From an uncultured Curvibacter sp. (lineage in GTDB: Bacteria > Pseudomonadota > Gammaproteobacteria > Burkholderiales > Burkholderiaceae_C), in assembly GCA_903834975.1 (NCBI GenBank), contig CAILKX010000074.1:1-52993 (forward strand): a stretch of DNA of 52,993 bases, read 5' to 3'. A model generated the notes under the pieces. It saw only the letters and a list, made by a program, of their open reading frames with translations, was not told where the DNA came from and did no database searches. The position numbers were made by a program, and so were the translations under genes. This document shows, in pieces, positions 10,206 to 24,287 of this stretch. Within the stretch, counting starts at the first letter, position 1. Every line of letters begins with the position of its first letter.

Positions 10206-13169
10206 ATGTCCAGTACCACCGTTGCCGAGTTCGCCAATGAACTCAAAAAAAATCCTGACACTCTGCTGGAGCAACTGCGCCTAGCCGGGATGAACAAGGC
10301 CTCTGTCAGCGATGTGTTGACCGATGCCGACAAGCAAAAACTGTTGAGCCATTTGCAAGCCAGCCACGGCACGGCCACGGGTGAGCGCAAAAAGATCACG
10401 CTGGTGAAAAAGTCAACCAGCGAAATCAAGCAGGCAGATGCCAGCGGCAAAGCCCGCACCATTCAAGTGGAAGTGCGTAAAAAGCGCACCTTCATCAAGC
10501 GCGATGACGAGGTCGAAGCCACCTCCGACGCGTCCACAGAAGCCGCCTCGGTGCCTTCACCGACAGAAGCCAGCGCACCAGCGCAAGACCCATCCACAGA
10601 GATGACGAATGTCGTCGAGGCTTCTTCAACAGAAGTTTCGTCGGATCAAGCCGGTCAATCCGCTGAATTGGTCAAGCGCGAAGAAGCGGCCCGTCGTCAA
10701 GCCGAGTTGATTCGCCGCCAAGAAGCCGATTTGGTTGAAAAGCGCCGTGCGCGCGAAGACAAAGAGCAGCGCGAACGCGAAGCCGCTGAGCGCGCCGCTG
10801 CCTATGCCGCTCAAGAAGCCGAGCGCAAGCAGCAGGCGATGGCCGAGAAACAAGAGCTGACGCAAGAGCAAGCCGCTGCGGCGGCGGCCCGAGTGCAAGC
10901 GGCCGAAGAAGCCCGCGCCAAAGCCGAAGAAGAATCCAAAGCCCGCGCTGCTGAAGAAGCCGCCCGCGCGGTCGATTTGAGCGACCGCCGTAAGAAGGCC
11001 GAGGCCGAAGCGGCCGCCATTCGCTCCATGATGAGCGCACCGCCGAAAAAACCGGTGGTGGCTAAAAAGGCCGAAGAACCCAAGTCCACCGTCAAGGGGA
11101 CGTTGCACAAACCCGCGGCGCCTGCCGGTGGTGCTCAGCGCGCCCCAGGGGCTGGTGGCAATGCCGGCACAGGCAGCAATGCCGCCGGTGCCGGTGGTGC
11201 AGCGGGCCCCGGTGGCAACCGCGAAGTCAAATCGGCCAAGTTGTCCTCCAGTTGGGCAGGCGATCCAGCGGCCAAGAAGAAAGAAATCAAAACCCGCGGC
11301 GACAGCAGTGGCGGTGTGGGTCGCAACGTTTGGCGTGCAGGTCCCAAGGGCCGCCGTGGCAACGACCGCGATCGTGATGACCATCAACAGGTGCAAGCCC
11401 CCGTTGAGGCACGCGTCATTGAAGTGCACGTGCCCGAAACCATCACCGTGGCCGAACTGGCCCACAAAATGTCGGTCAAGGCTTCGGAGGTCATCAAGCA
11501 TTTGATGAAGTTGGGTCAGATGGTCACCATCAACCAGCCTTTGGACCAAGACACGGCCATGATCGTGGTGGAAGAAATGGGCCACAAAGCCATCATCGCT
11601 GCGTTGGACGATCCCGAAGCCTTCACCGACGAAGAAGAAGGTCACGCCGATGCAGTGGCGGTGACACGTGCCCCAGTGGTCACGGTCATGGGTCACGTGG
11701 ACCACGGTAAAACCTCCTTGCTGGACTACATTCGCCGCACCAAGGTGGCGTCTGGTGAAGCCGGTGGCATTACCCAACACATTGGCGCTTACCACGTCGA
11801 AACCCCACGCGGCATGGTGTCGTTCTTGGACACCCCGGGCCACGAAGCGTTTACGGCCATGCGTGCCCGCGGCGCACAAGCCACCGACATCGTCATCCTG
11901 GTGGTGGCTGCCGACGACGGCGTGATGCCACAAACCAAAGAGGCCATCAAACACGCGAAAGCGGCCGGTGTGCCTTTGGTGGTTGCGATCAACAAAATCG
12001 ACAAGCCCGACAGCAACTTGGAGCGCGTGCGCAGCGAGTTGATTGCCGAAGAAGTCGTTCCTGAAGAATTCGGTGGTGATTCGCCGTTTGTTTCAGTGTC
12101 GGCCAAAACCGGCCAAGGCATCGACGACCTGCTCGAACAGGTGCTGTTGCAAGCCGAAGTGCTGGAACTCAAAGCGCCCGTGGACACCAACGCCAAGGGC
12201 TTGGTCATCGAAGCCAAGCTCGACAAGGGCCGCGGTCCTGTGGCGACCGTTTTGGTGCAGTCCGGTACTTTGAAGACGGGTGACGTGGTGTTGGCAGGTC
12301 AAACCTACGGCCGCGTCCGCGCCATGTTGGACGAAACGGGCTCGCCCGTTAAGTCTGCAGGGCCCTCGATTCCTGTCGAAATTCAAGGCTTGACCGAAGT
12401 GCCCCAAGCCGGTGACGAATTCATGGTTCTGAGCGATGAACGCCGGGCGCGTGAAATCGCCACCTACCGCGCTGGCAAGTTCCGCAACACCAAGTTGGCC
12501 AAGCAGCAAGCCGCCAAGCTGGAAAACATGTTCACCGACATGAGTGCGGGCGAGGTCAAGACCTTGCCCATCATCATCAAGGCCGACGTGCAAGGTTCCC
12601 AAGAAGCGCTGGCGCAATCACTGCTCAAGTTGTCGACCGACGAAGTCAAGGTGCAACTGGTCTATGCCGCGGTCGGCGCGATCAGCGAGTCGGACATCAA
12701 CTTGGCGATCGCCTCCAAAGCGATTGTCATTGGCTTTAACGTTCGGGCCGATGCCGGTGCGCGCAAATTGGCCGAAGGCAACGACGTCGACATCCATTAC
12801 TACAACATCATTTACGACGCCGTCGATGAGTTGAAGGCCGCGATGTCTGGCATGTTGACGCCCGACAAGAAAGAAGAAGTCATCGGGACTGCCGAAATTC
12901 GCACCGTGTTTGTGGCCTCCAAGATCGGCACCGTGGCCGGCTGTATGGTTACTTCGGGCTTGGCCAACCGTTCGGCCCGTTTCCGCTTGCTGCGTGACAA
13001 CGTCGTTATCTACACTGGCGAGCTCGAGTCCCTCAAGCGCGTCAAAGACGATGTGCGTGAGGTCAAAGAAGGTTTTGAGTGCGGTATCAAACTCAAAAAC
13101 TACAACGACATCGTCGTGGGCGATCAGCTCGAATTCTTCGAAGTCAAGGAGATTGCTCGCACGCTGTGA
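10206..13169 (+). CDS. infB: Translation initiation factor IF-2
   Basis: A 987-residue initiation GTPase that brings fMet-tRNA to the 30S subunit. The N-terminal IF2 domain (1-50) is followed by a long charged Ala/Glu/Arg-rich coiled stretch (about 155-285) and a Gly/Ala-rich linker (about 300-345). A second IF2_N-type domain (about 405-470) precedes the G domain. There G1 is GHVDHGKTS (about 496-504), G3 is DTPGHEAF (about 545) and G4 is NKID (about 597). Beta-barrel and fMet-tRNA-binding domains complete the protein. The long linker makes it larger than E. coli IF2, as is common in Burkholderiales. Followed by rbfA. Confidence 0.97.
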   Translation: MSSTTVAEFANELKKNPDTLLEQLRLAGMNKASVSDVLTDADKQKLLSHLQASHGTATGERKKITLVKKSTSEIKQADASGKARTIQVEVRKKRTFIKRDDEVEATSDASTEAASVPSPTEASAPAQDPSTEMTNVVEASSTEVSSDQAGQSAELVKREEAARRQAELIRRQEADLVEKRRAREDKEQREREAAERAAAYAAQEAERKQQAMAEKQELTQEQAAAAAARVQAAEEARAKAEEESKARAAEEAARAVDLSDRRKKAEAEAAAIRSMMSAPPKKPVVAKKAEEPKSTVKGTLHKPAAPAGGAQRAPGAGGNAGTGSNAAGAGGAAGPGGNREVKSAKLSSSWAGDPAAKKKEIKTRGDSSGGVGRNVWRAGPKGRRGNDRDRDDHQQVQAPVEARVIEVHVPETITVAELAHKMSVKASEVIKHLMKLGQMVTINQPLDQDTAMIVVEEMGHKAIIAALDDPEAFTDEEEGHADAVAVTRAPVVTVMGHVDHGKTSLLDYIRRTKVASGEAGGITQHIGAYHVETPRGMVSFLDTPGHEAFTAMRARGAQATDIVILVVAADDGVMPQTKEAIKHAKAAGVPLVVAINKIDKPDSNLERVRSELIAEEVVPEEFGGDSPFVSVSAKTGQGIDDLLEQVLLQAEVLELKAPVDTNAKGLVIEAKLDKGRGPVATVLVQSGTLKTGDVVLAGQTYGRVRAMLDETGSPVKSAGPSIPVEIQGLTEVPQAGDEFMVLSDERRAREIATYRAGKFRNTKLAKQQAAKLENMFTDMSAGEVKTLPIIIKADVQGSQEALAQSLLKLSTDEVKVQLVYAAVGAISESDINLAIASKAIVIGFNVRADAGARKLAEGNDVDIHYYNIIYDAVDELKAAMSGMLTPDKKEEVIGTAEIRTVFVASKIGTVAGCMVTSGLANRSARFRLLRDNVVIYTGELESLKRVKDDVREVKEGFECGIKLKNYNDIVVGDQLEFFEVKEIARTL

Positions 13170-13201
13170 CAGCCCATGTCATCTAGCCAGGAGCCAATCA
13201 A

Positions 13202-13582
13202 ATGACCCGAAAAACATCCAGCGGACCCAACCGGGGCTTTAAAGTCGCCGATCAGATCCAGCGCGATCTGACCGAGCTGATCGCGCGTGAGTTGAAAGAC
13301 CCGCGCGTTGGCATGGTGACGATTCAATCCGTTGAAGTCACCCCCGACTACGCCCACGCCCAGGTTTACTTCAGCTGCTTGCTGGGGGACCCTTTGGCTG
13401 CTGAGCAAGGCTTGAACCAAGCCGCTGGTTTTTTGCGCAACGGCTTGTTTAAGCGTTTGCACATCCACACGGTGCCCACCTTGCACTTTCACTTTGACCG
13501 CACCACTGAAAAAGCGGCCGACATGAATGCCTTGATTGCCAAGGCTGTGTCTTCCCGCGCCCAGGACGATCCGACGCCATGA
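13202..13582 (+). CDS. rbfA: 30S ribosome-binding factor RbfA
   Basis: A 126-residue KH-like RNA-binding protein needed for late 16S rRNA processing and cold adaptation. The N-terminal [10 protein letters not shown]-like segment ([13 protein letters not shown]) is recognisable, as are [22 protein letters not shown] and [12 protein letters not shown] 13202 follows AGGAG. Its last four bases (ATGA, 13579-13582) overlap the start of truB, so translation is probably coupled. Confidence 0.94.
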   Translation: MTRKTSSGPNRGFKVADQIQRDLTELIARELKDPRVGMVTIQSVEVTPDYAHAQVYFSCLLGDPLAAEQGLNQAAGFLRNGLFKRLHIHTVPTLHFHFDRTTEKAADMNALIAKAVSSRAQDDPTP

Positions 13583-14612
13583 ACGCGCCACGCACACGGG
13601 CGAGTTCGGTCAAACGACGCCCGGTGCATGGGTTGTTGTTGCTGGACAAACCCTTAGGACTTTCGAGCAACGATGCCTTGCAAAAGGCCAAGTGGTTGTT
13701 GCGCGCCGAAAAAGCCGGCCACACCGGCACGCTCGATCCGCTCGCGACGGGGGTTTTGCCTTTGTGTTTTGGCGCCGCCACCAAATTCAGTCAGCTTCAT
13801 TTAGAGGCCGATAAGTCATACGAAGCCGTGGCCAAGTTGGGCCAAAAAACCAGCACCGGCGACGCCGAAGGCGATGTCATTGAATCTCGCCCCTTGCCTT
13901 GGTGTGCTCAAGGCGATGCGCCGATTCCAAGCCCAGAGCTGATTCGTGTTCAACAGCAATTTACCGGTCCGATTCAACAAGTGCCCCCGATGTACAGCGC
14001 CTTGAAGCGCGACGGCAAGGCCCTTTACGAATACGCCCGTGAGGGCATTGAAGTCGAGCGCCCTGCGCGCTGCATTGAAATCAAGCAACTCCAAATTGAC
14101 GATGTGTCTGAGGCCATGGGCTATGCCGCTATTCGCATTCGTGTGCGTTGTTCCAAAGGCACTTACATCCGCACTTTGGGCGAAGACATTGGCGAAGCAC
14201 TCGGCTGTGGGGCGCATTTGGTGTCGCTGCGGCGCACTCAGACTGGTGATTTTGACCAAAGCCAATGCATCAGCATCAGCCAACTGGAGGCCATGGCCGA
14301 GGGCGACCGAAGCCGAACCTTGTTGCCTGTGGAGGCCTTGTTGGCCCATCACACCCGTGTCACGTTGGCGGGGGAAAATGCAGCCCGATTCTTGAGCGGT
14401 TTGCGCCGCCGGGGGGATTGGGCAAACGCCCCTTCCGTTGCTGTTTTCGGTGAAGCCATCGCCGCTGAGCCTGCTCCCTTGTTGGGGGTGGCCCATGTGA
14501 TGGCCGGGGAGTTGATCCCCGATCGGTTGTTGAGTCCGATTGAAATTCAACAAATTTTAGAAAGCAAACGCGCGCCTTCAAACGCCGCAAATGAGGAAGT
14601 CCAGGAAGTTCT

Positions 14613-14616
<4 letters not shown>
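13579..14616 (+). CDS. truB: tRNA pseudouridine(55) synthase TruB
   Basis: A 345-residue pseudouridine synthase modifying U55 in the tRNA T-loop. The catalytic Asp53 lies in the signature [12 protein letters not shown]. The N-terminal [14 protein letters not shown] and the segment [20 protein letters not shown] are family-typical. KGTYIRTL is also conserved, and a C-terminal PUA-like region follows. The start overlaps rbfA by ATGA and the end overlaps typA by ATGA. Confidence 0.95.
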
Positions 14617-16439
<1,823 letters not shown>

Positions 16440-16457
16440 AATTTTTGTCAAGGAGAC

Positions 16458-17603
16458 ATGACCTTGACATTCATCACAACACCAGCAGACGTTCAAGCGG
16501 ACATTAAAGCCGAGGTGCGCGGGCGCATCGGCTTCATTACCTTGAACCGCCCCAAGGCCTTGAATGCCTTGTCCTTGGGCATGGTTCGAGACTTGACGCG
16601 CATCTTGACCGAATGGGCCGGCCAACCCGGCGTTTTGGCCGTCGCCATTCGGGGCTCTAACAAAGAGGGGGTGTTCGGGGCGTTTTGTGCAGGCGGAGAC
16701 ATTCGCTTTTTGCACCAAGCCGCTACCGAAAACAACCCCGACTTGGGCGCTTTCTTCGCTGAAGAATACGCGCTTAATTACCTCATCCACAACTACCCCA
16801 AACCCTATATTGCCTTCATGGACGGCGTTGTCATGGGCGGTGGCATGGGCATCAGCCAAGGTGCCAGCATTCGCATCGTCACCGAACGCACCAAGATGGC
16901 CATGCCTGAAACCCTCATCGGTTTATTTCCGGACGTGGGGGGCGGTTTCTTTTTGAGTGGCTGCCCTGGTCGAGTCGGCGAATGGTTGGCTTTGACTGGC
17001 CATGCCTTGGGCGCTGACGAGGCTTTGGCCTTTCATTTGGCGGATCAATTTTTGCCTTCCGAACGCCAAGCCGACGTTTGGGACACTTTGGGTCGTTCTG
17101 ATTGGGGCAGTGAAGAAGCCCTCTACGCCTGGTTGGGCAAACAATTCACCAAGCCCCTTGAACTCGCGCCATTGGCGAATTTGGGGGGGCTCAATGAGCA
17201 GGAATTTGAAGCCAAACTCGAGCCTTATTTCTCCTTGCCCACGGCCCTTGACATCATTCAGGCTTTGGAAGCTTCAAGCGATGCATGGGCCCAAGAAGCC
17301 GCTGCCCAACTGCGCAAACGCTCACCCCTGATGCTCGAAGTGGTGCTTCAGCAAATTCGCCGCGCCCGAGCGATGACCTTGGCCGAAGACCTGCGCATGG
17401 AGTTGGACTTGGTCCACCATTGCTTCCATCTGCGCCCCGGTCAAAGTGAAACCGTGGAGGGCATCCGGGCCTTGGCTGTGGACAAAGACCACCAACCACG
17501 CTGGAACCCTTCACGCGTGGAGGAGGTTGACGCGGGTGTGGTGGCGGCGTTCTTCAAGAGCCCCTGGGCTGATCAAGCGCATCCGCTGGCGAGTTTGGCT
17601 TAA
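16458..17603 (+). CDS. 3-hydroxyisobutyryl-CoA hydrolase-like enoyl-CoA hydratase/isomerase family protein
   Basis: A 381-residue crotonase-fold protein. Length and motifs fit the 3-hydroxyisobutyryl-CoA hydrolase branch (valine breakdown): GAFCAGGDIR (oxyanion hole), GVVMGGGMGIS, AMPETLIGLFPDVGGGFFLS, and the C-terminal EGIRALAVDKDHQPRWNP. The Glu and Asp of MPETLIGLFPD are likely catalytic. The annotated ATG lies only two bases after AAGGAG; a TTG at 16464 has better spacing and may be the true start. The gene follows typA in the same direction and could be cotranscribed. Other valine pathway genes are not in view, so a broader acyl-CoA role cannot be excluded. Confidence 0.83.
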   Translation: MTLTFITTPADVQADIKAEVRGRIGFITLNRPKALNALSLGMVRDLTRILTEWAGQPGVLAVAIRGSNKEGVFGAFCAGGDIRFLHQAATENNPDLGAFFAEEYALNYLIHNYPKPYIAFMDGVVMGGGMGISQGASIRIVTERTKMAMPETLIGLFPDVGGGFFLSGCPGRVGEWLALTGHALGADEALAFHLADQFLPSERQADVWDTLGRSDWGSEEALYAWLGKQFTKPLELAPLANLGGLNEQEFEAKLEPYFSLPTALDIIQALEASSDAWAQEAAAQLRKRSPLMLEVVLQQIRRARAMTLAEDLRMELDLVHHCFHLRPGQSETVEGIRALAVDKDHQPRWNPSRVEEVDAGVVAAFFKSPWADQAHPLASLA

Positions 17604-17669
17604 GGACCAAAGGGCTTTAGGGCATCAGGCACCCCTGAATGGTCTGTCTTGGCTTGGGCGTCTTTGCTG

Positions 17670-18143
17670 TCAGCGGTTGCGACTTTTCATGGCGCGTTCG
17701 ACTTCGCGTTTGCCTTCGCGGTCTTTGATGGTGTCGCGCTTGTCGTGCTCGGCTTTGCCCTTGGCCAAGGCTATTTCGCATTTGATAAAACCGTTTTTCC
17801 AGTGCAAGTTGAGCGGCACCAAGGTGTAGCCGCGTTGTTCCACCTTGCCAATCAAACGTTTGATTTCGTCTTTTTTGAGCAGCAGTTTTTTGGTGCGGAC
17901 AGCGTCGGGGTTCACATGGGTTGAGGCCGAATGCAGCGGGTTGATTTGGCAGCCAATCACAAACATTTCGCCGTTGCGAATGACCACGTGGCCGTCGGTC
18001 AATTGCACCTTGCCTTCGCGGGCCGCCTTGACTTCCCAGCCTTGTAGCACCATGCCGGCCTCGTGGCGCTCTTCAAAGAAATAATTGAACGCGGCTTTCT
18101 TGTTGTCAGCTATGCGGGAATCGGTGCTCGGTTTTTTCGCCAT
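17670..18143 (-). CDS. smpB: SsrA-binding protein SmpB
   Basis: A 157-residue partner of tmRNA in ribosome rescue. Typical signs: N-terminal [12 protein letters not shown], then [34 protein letters not shown], the segment [12 protein letters not shown], and a basic C-terminal tail ([18 protein letters not shown]) that enters the mRNA channel. ATG 18143 is preferred over the upstream codon at 18164. Divergent from ratA, leaving a 64-base shared promoter region. The tmRNA gene itself is not in the window. Confidence 0.96.
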   Translation of the reverse strand: MAKKPSTDSRIADNKKAAFNYFFEERHEAGMVLQGWEVKAAREGKVQLTDGHVVIRNGEMFVIGCQINPLHSASTHVNPDAVRTKKLLLKKDEIKRLIGKVEQRGYTLVPLNLHWKNGFIKCEIALAKGKAEHDKRDTIKDREGKREVERAMKSRNR

Positions 18144-18207
18144 AATCTTCAATTTTAGGCCCATTGCTTCTGGGCTTAATCCCGCCCTTTCAGCCGCCCA
18201 CTTTTCG

Positions 18208-18684
18208 ATGAAGTCCGTTCACAAATCTGTCCTCATTTGGTATTCGCCCCAAGAGATGTTTTCTTTGGTGACCGATGTGGCGCGCTACCCCCAGTTCTTG
18301 CCTTGGTGTGACCATGCACAAGTGCTGGAAGCTGCACCCGATGGTGCCACCATGCGCGCCGAGGTGGGGATTGCATTCGCGGGTTTGCATCAATCCTTTG
18401 AGACCCTGAATACCCACAAATTTGGGAGCGACCCAATGGGTGAAAGCGGTATTTTTGAAGTGCAATTGAAATTGGTCAAAGGTCCTTTTTCCAAACTTGA
18501 AGGTCAATGGCAATTTTTGCCGGTCGGCGATGGCCAGTCACGCGCCTGCAAGGTGGTGCTGGATTTGCATTACGGTTTTGACAGCGCCACATTAAGCGCT
18601 TTGATTGGTCCGGTTTTTGACAAAATTGCCGGCTCCTTGGTCGATGCTTTTGTGAAACGCGCAGAGCAGGTTTACGGCGGATAA
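18208..18684 (+). CDS. ratA: RatA-family START-like protein (coenzyme Q-binding COQ10 type)
   Basis: A 158-residue polyketide cyclase/START-fold protein. N-terminal [20 protein letters not shown], then [12 protein letters not shown], and the C-terminal [21 protein letters not shown] are the marks of the RatA/COQ10 family. In E. coli RatA was described as binding the 50S subunit and blocking 70S formation; mitochondrial COQ10 binds ubiquinone. ATG 18208 starts the conserved region; the upstream frame runs through smpB's start. It is followed 11 bases later by an rnfH-like gene, the common ratA-ratB pairing next to smpB. Confidence 0.88.
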   Translation: MKSVHKSVLIWYSPQEMFSLVTDVARYPQFLPWCDHAQVLEAAPDGATMRAEVGIAFAGLHQSFETLNTHKFGSDPMGESGIFEVQLKLVKGPFSKLEGQWQFLPVGDGQSRACKVVLDLHYGFDSATLSALIGPVFDKIAGSLVDAFVKRAEQVYGG

Positions 18685-18695
18685 AACCCGTCGAA

Positions 18696-19055
18696 ATGAC
18701 CACAAAACCAGACATCCATGACCCTCCAACCATGACCCTCCAAATCACCTTGGTCTTGTCCTCTGAACCCCGTCAAGTTCAAGAACTGAGCCTGACTTTG
18801 GCCACGGGCAGCACCGCTTTGCAGGCGGTCATGGCTGCCGAACTTCAAGGCATTGACCCCAGCACGCTGGCTTGGAGTATTTGGGGCAAAGAAGTGACAC
18901 CCCATCATGTTTTGGAAGAGGGCGACCGATTGGCCTTGTGCCGCCCACTTAAGGTCGATCCGAAAATGGCCCGACGCGAGCGTTTTGCCAAACAAGGCAG
19001 CCGCGCCACCGGTCTCTTCGCCAAGAAAAAACGCGGGGTCGAAGCGGGTTATTGA
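18696..19055 (+). CDS. rnfH: RnfH/RatB-family ubiquitin-like protein
   Basis: A 119-residue small protein with a beta-grasp (ubiquitin-like) pattern: an N-terminal strand LQITLVLSSEPRQVQ, then the conserved LEEGDRLALCRPLKVDPKMARRER. This last stretch is the RnfH family signature. The basic C-terminus is variable. The start could be 18696 or the ATG at 18732; neither has a clear Shine-Dalgarno, and the conserved part begins at the second. Its biochemical role is not established; it is usually found with ratA and smpB. Confidence 0.8.
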   Translation: MTTKPDIHDPPTMTLQITLVLSSEPRQVQELSLTLATGSTALQAVMAAELQGIDPSTLAWSIWGKEVTPHHVLEEGDRLALCRPLKVDPKMARRERFAKQGSRATGLFAKKKRGVEAGY

Positions 19056-20576
<1,521 letters not shown>

Positions 20577-20594
20577 CACCAAGTCGACTAGCGA

Positions 20595-22214
20595 ATGGCC
20601 CATCAAAAAATTCTGATTCTTGACTTCGGTTCCCAAGTCACCCAACTGATTGCCCGTCGTGTTCGCGAGGCCCACGTTTTTTGCGAAGTCCATCCTTGCG
20701 ATGTGACCGAAGACTGGCTCAAAGCCTATGCCGCCGACGGTCAGCTAAAAGGCATTGTGTTGTCGGGCAGCCACGCCAGTGTTTACGAAGACAGCACCGA
20801 CAAAGCCCCCGATTTGGTCTTCAAGTTGGGCGTGCCAGTTCTGGGTATTTGCTACGGCATGCAGACCATGGCGCAGCAATTGGGTGGCAAGGTCGAGAGC
20901 GGGCACACCCGTGAGTTCGGTTTTGCCTCGGTGCGCGCCCGTGGTCACACCGCTTTGTTGAAAGACATTCAAGACAGCGTCACGCCTGAAGGCCATGGCT
21001 TGCTTGATGTCTGGATGAGTCACGGCGACAAGGTCACCGAATTGCCCCCAGGTTTCAAACTGATGGCCAGCACCGAGAGCTGCCCCATCGCCGGCATGGC
21101 CGATGAAGCGCGCCGTTTTTATGCCGTTCAATTTCACCCCGAAGTCACACACACCAAGCAAGGCGCGGCGTTGTTGAACCGCTTTGTCCTGGATATTTGC
21201 GGGGCGCGTGCCGACTGGGTGATGGGCAACTACATCGACGAAGCGGTGGCGCACATTCGCGAGCAAGTGGGCGATGAAGAGGTGATTTTGGGACTCTCCG
21301 GCGGCGTTGATTCCAGCGTGGCCGCCGCCTTGATTCACCGCGCGATTGGTGATCAACTGACCTGCGTTTTTGTCGACCACGGTTTGTTGCGCTTGAACGA
21401 GGGCGACATGGTAATGGCCATGTTCGAGGGCAAGCTGCACGCCAAGGTCATCCGCGTCGATGCCAGTGAACTTTTCTTGGGCAAATTGGCCGGCGTGGCC
21501 GAACCCGAGGCCAAACGCAAGATCATTGGCGGCTTGTTTGTCGATGTGTTCAAGGCCGAGGCGGCCAAGCTCAAGGCGGGTCATGGCAGCCACAAAGGCG
21601 CTACTTTCTTGGCCCAAGGCACCATTTATCCCGACGTCATTGAGTCGGGCGGCGCCAAGAGCAAAAAGGCCGTGACCATCAAGAGCCACCACAATGTCGG
21701 CGGCTTGCCCGAACAATTGGGTCTGAAACTGCTTGAACCGCTGCGAGAATTGTTCAAAGACGAAGTTCGCGAACTTGGCGTGGCCCTTGGCCTGCCACCC
21801 GAAATGGTCTACCGACATCCATTCCCTGGCCCCGGCTTGGGGGTTCGCATCTTGGGCGAAGTCAAAAAAGAATTTGCGGATCTGCTGCGCCGCGCGGACG
21901 CCATCTTCATCGAAGAACTGCGCCACTTCAAAGACGAGGCCACCGGTAAAACTTGGTACGACCTGACCAGCCAGGCCTTCACGGTTTTCTTGCCCGTCAA
22001 GAGCGTGGGCGTGATGGGCGATGGGCGCACCTACGATTACGTGGTCGCGCTGCGCGCCGTTCAAACCAGTGACTTCATGACAGCAGACTGGGCCGAGTTG
22101 CCCTATGCGCTGTTGAAAAAGGTGTCGAGCCGCATCATCAACGAAGTGCGCGGCATCAACCGTGTGACGTACGACGTGAGCTCCAAACCGCCGGCGACTA
22201 TTGAGTGGGAGTAG
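20595..22214 (+). CDS. guaA: GMP synthase (glutamine-hydrolysing)
   Basis: A 539-residue bifunctional enzyme turning XMP into GMP. The class I glutamine amidotransferase domain (1-195) has Cys86 in [10 protein letters not shown] and the His/Glu pair in [10 protein letters not shown]. The ATP pyrophosphatase domain has the P-loop [13 protein letters not shown]. The C-terminal dimerisation domain ends PPATIEWE, nearly invariant in GuaA. The 3' end of guaA is a known integration site of genomic islands, and here the AT-richer island starts directly after the stop codon, which is intact. Confidence 0.97.
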   Translation: MAHQKILILDFGSQVTQLIARRVREAHVFCEVHPCDVTEDWLKAYAADGQLKGIVLSGSHASVYEDSTDKAPDLVFKLGVPVLGICYGMQTMAQQLGGKVESGHTREFGFASVRARGHTALLKDIQDSVTPEGHGLLDVWMSHGDKVTELPPGFKLMASTESCPIAGMADEARRFYAVQFHPEVTHTKQGAALLNRFVLDICGARADWVMGNYIDEAVAHIREQVGDEEVILGLSGGVDSSVAAALIHRAIGDQLTCVFVDHGLLRLNEGDMVMAMFEGKLHAKVIRVDASELFLGKLAGVAEPEAKRKIIGGLFVDVFKAEAAKLKAGHGSHKGATFLAQGTIYPDVIESGGAKSKKAVTIKSHHNVGGLPEQLGLKLLEPLRELFKDEVRELGVALGLPPEMVYRHPFPGPGLGVRILGEVKKEFADLLRRADAIFIEELRHFKDEATGKTWYDLTSQAFTVFLPVKSVGVMGDGRTYDYVVALRAVQTSDFMTADWAELPYALLKKVSSRIINEVRGINRVTYDVSSKPPATIEWE

Positions 22215-22224
22215 TTTTTGTTTC

Positions 22225-22258
22225 GTAACTTATTGATTTATATAGGTTTTTAAGTTAC
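22225..22258. repeat. Inverted repeat at the guaA-proximal island edge
   Basis: GTAACTTA (22225-22232) and TAAGTTAC (22251-22258) are exact inverted copies around an 18-base AT-rich centre, ten bases after the guaA stop. It could be part of the recombination site of the neighbouring integrase, or an AT-rich hairpin ending guaBA transcription. No second copy of the guaA 3' end was found in the window. Confidence 0.4.
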
Positions 22259-22375
22259 ACAAAAGTGACACACGACAAAATAAGTTGTTGATTTTGCTGG
22301 GCGCAGGTTTTATAGTTGCACAAAACCTACACAAAAAAGTGCTTATTGAAATTCGTAAGTGCTCCTGCTCCCAAA

Positions 22376-22819
22376 ATGCCACTCAAAAAAACTGACTACG
22401 CTGACGACGAAATTCCAATTTACGACGAAGCAGTCATCCACAAGCGCGGTGACTACTGGCAGATGCGTATGTGGCTTACCAAAGAGCGCAAGTACGCTCG
22501 TTTCAGCCTGAAGACACGTAACAAAGACACGGCTATTGATAAAGCCAAAAAGTATTACCACGAGCTAAAGGCGGGTGAGCTTGCTGGAAAGACTTATTTT
22601 TCGCTCACAACCAAGCAAGGCGTTGAGATGTACTTGCAGCAACGGCAAAAAGACGTTGATGCTGGAATCATTGTGCAAGGGCGCTTCAGGACTATTAACA
22701 CCCACTTGCAGCACTGGCTTAAATTTATAGGTAAGGACACAAAGCTGAAAGAGCTGGCTAGGACTGATTGCGAGAATTACTTCCACGTGACCTGCTCCCT
22801 GCCTGCCGTACCAAAGTAA
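22376..22819 (+). pseudogene. Tyrosine integrase, N-terminal fragment (truncated by IS)
   Basis: The frame from ATG 22376 encodes a basic N-terminal arm-binding region, RGDYWQMRMWL, and a SAM-like core-binding region (LQHWLKFIG..TKLKELARTDCENYF) typical of phage-type site-specific integrases. Native sequence stops near 22787, where an IS3-type end begins. The last ten codons (TCSLPAVPK and neighbours) are IS sequence, so the catalytic domain with its R-H-R-Y residues is missing. The product should be inactive. Its position right after guaA suggests it once integrated the island here. Confidence 0.7.
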
Positions 22820-22927
22820 TGGAACAAAGTCCGCTAATTTCGGAGAATAGCGGCCATGAAAAAATCCAGATTCACCGATGAGCAAATCATCGGCTTCCTC
22901 AAACAGGCTGACGCGGGCATTCACTAA
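22788..22927 (+). mobile_element. IS3-family insertion sequence remnant (left end and start of orfA)
   Basis: It begins with TGACCTGCTCCC, a plausible IS terminal repeat, at the exact point where the integrase frame is broken. At 22856-22927 lies the start of a transposase orfA (MKKSRFTDEQIIGFLKQADAG), characteristic of IS3-family elements, cut after 23 codons. The rest of the element is gone, so it is immobile. Confidence 0.65.
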
Positions 22928-22959
22928 AAAAGGATGTAGCCCACAAAAAATCAGCTGCG

Positions 22960-23015
22960 AAAAAAATAGCAGGGGAGTACTTAAGCTTTTGGGGTGGTGA
23001 TTTGCTACCCCTGCC
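22960..23015 (-). terminator. Candidate terminator of the hsd operon
   Basis: Downstream of hsdS on the minus strand, GCAGGGG (23014-23008) pairs with CCCCTGC (22975-22969) around a 32-base loop, followed by TATTTTTTT. The long loop is unusual, but stem and T-run fit an intrinsic terminator. The rest of the 22.93-23.05 kb stretch shows no gene. Confidence 0.5.
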
Positions 23016-23051
23016 ACTTTATTACATCAAGTAACAAAGAGCGGCTAAATC

Positions 23052-24287
23052 TTATGTAGCTGTGACTTGACCATTCATCAAAAGTGGGAGGAGCCAGTCG
23101 CGTAGTTTGGTTAGCTGTTCGATTTCTCTGCTACGAGCAAAAACCATATTGTTATACCCAGACACAACCTCATTGTATTTTTTCAGTAAATTGGATGGTG
23201 GATAGGCCAATGCTAGAGAATGCAAATCATCTTTCGTGATAGAGCCAAATGTCGTACCTTCACTATTACGTCGATCAAATATAGTCTTGAAATACTGCAT
23301 GACATAGAACAGGAAACCATCAAAACCGTCTTTGCTGTTCAGTGCTGCTAAACCGCGCCCAATGCAACAATTGATATGCGCTAAATTTAAATCTCCCACG
23401 GGAGCACGAACACTTAACAAGATATCTCCTTGCTTTGCCATGCGAACAGGTTGAGTTGTGTATTGGCGAATCGATGGAAATCGCCAACCAAAGTCAGTCG
23501 ATCCTTGGAAAAACTCAACGCCCTCGCTTGCGCCATTCAATGATTCGCCAATTGGAGAGCTTCCCATGGTTATATTTGCGATTTGCCCGAGCTGCTTATC
23601 AATCCAGCCTTCAGGTATGTCGCGCTTTAATTGAGTGTTGTAGACCATCTTGCCGCCCGACGATTTGTAGGGCTTACCATTTGTGTCAGGATAGTCAAAC
23701 TGAACAAACCAGTAGTCGTACAGGAGTTTAGCCATCGACTCTAACTTTGCATTTATACGATGGTTGCAATCAATTTTTTTGTCAAGAAAAAACAGTACGT
23801 CAGCTATCTTTTTTTGCGTGCTCAAATTAGGCAAACTAACGCAAAAGTCTTTGATTTGATCGCCGCTAATGTGTGGAACAAGAGAACCAGTTGTTATGTA
23901 CTTGATGTACTTTGTAAATTCTGGGCTGCCAATTACATACTTAAGAAATTTTGTGTCAAGGTTCTCCCCACCTCTCAATCGCGCTGTTCGTTGAACCAAT
24001 AAGCAAGGTAAATCTTGTTCGGTGACAGTGGCGTATTTAAGACCAGCATCAATCCACGGACGATCCATTGCAAGAACAATATCACCTACTTGCAACTCAT
24101 AGCTTTTAAATTTCTCAAGATCAGTTGTTGGCCACCTTTTCGCATCGTTCCAAGTTAATGTTCCCTGTGAAATGTTGTCACCACGGAGAAGTTTTACTCC
24201 TTCAGACGTGTAGCCAGTACTTTTAAATGGAAATCCGACTAAAAAATCGATTTCATTTCTAAGTTTTGTTTTGCGTAAATCACTCAT
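23052..24287 (-). CDS. hsdS: Type I restriction-modification specificity subunit HsdS
   Basis: A 411-residue S subunit with two target recognition domains. The first half starts LRNEIDFLVGFPFKS and ends in the helical spacer LSTQKKIADVLFFLDKKID. The second half (from about 225) starts IPEGWIDKQLGQIANITMG and ends in a second helix before LRDWLLPLLMNGQV, the typical C-terminal phrase. Each domain would read one half of a bipartite DNA site and the pair recruits two HsdM. The start overlaps the hsdM end by eight bases, so translation is coupled. Its target cannot be predicted here. Confidence 0.92.
   Translation of the reverse strand: MSDLRKTKLRNEIDFLVGFPFKSTGYTSEGVKLLRGDNISQGTLTWNDAKRWPTTDLEKFKSYELQVGDIVLAMDRPWIDAGLKYATVTEQDLPCLLVQRTARLRGGENLDTKFLKYVIGSPEFTKYIKYITTGSLVPHISGDQIKDFCVSLPNLSTQKKIADVLFFLDKKIDCNHRINAKLESMAKLLYDYWFVQFDYPDTNGKPYKSSGGKMVYNTQLKRDIPEGWIDKQLGQIANITMGSSPIGESLNGASEGVEFFQGSTDFGWRFPSIRQYTTQPVRMAKQGDILLSVRAPVGDLNLAHINCCIGRGLAALNSKDGFDGFLFYVMQYFKTIFDRRNSEGTTFGSITKDDLHSLALAYPPSNLLKKYNEVVSGYNNMVFARSREIEQLTKLRDWLLPLLMNGQVTAT

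Noticed and set aside
10626-11954. 442-codon open frame antisense to infB
   Set aside because: It mirrors the Ala/Glu/Lys-rich and GTPase codons of infB, has low-complexity Phe/Gly/His composition, and infB is unambiguous.
20745-22064. 439-codon open frame antisense to guaA
   Set aside because: It lies wholly inside guaA, whose catalytic motifs are all intact.
22928-23051. Possible further integrase or transposase remnant after the IS fragment
   Set aside because: Frames are short and broken and no motif could be read; only the terminator-like hairpin is supported.
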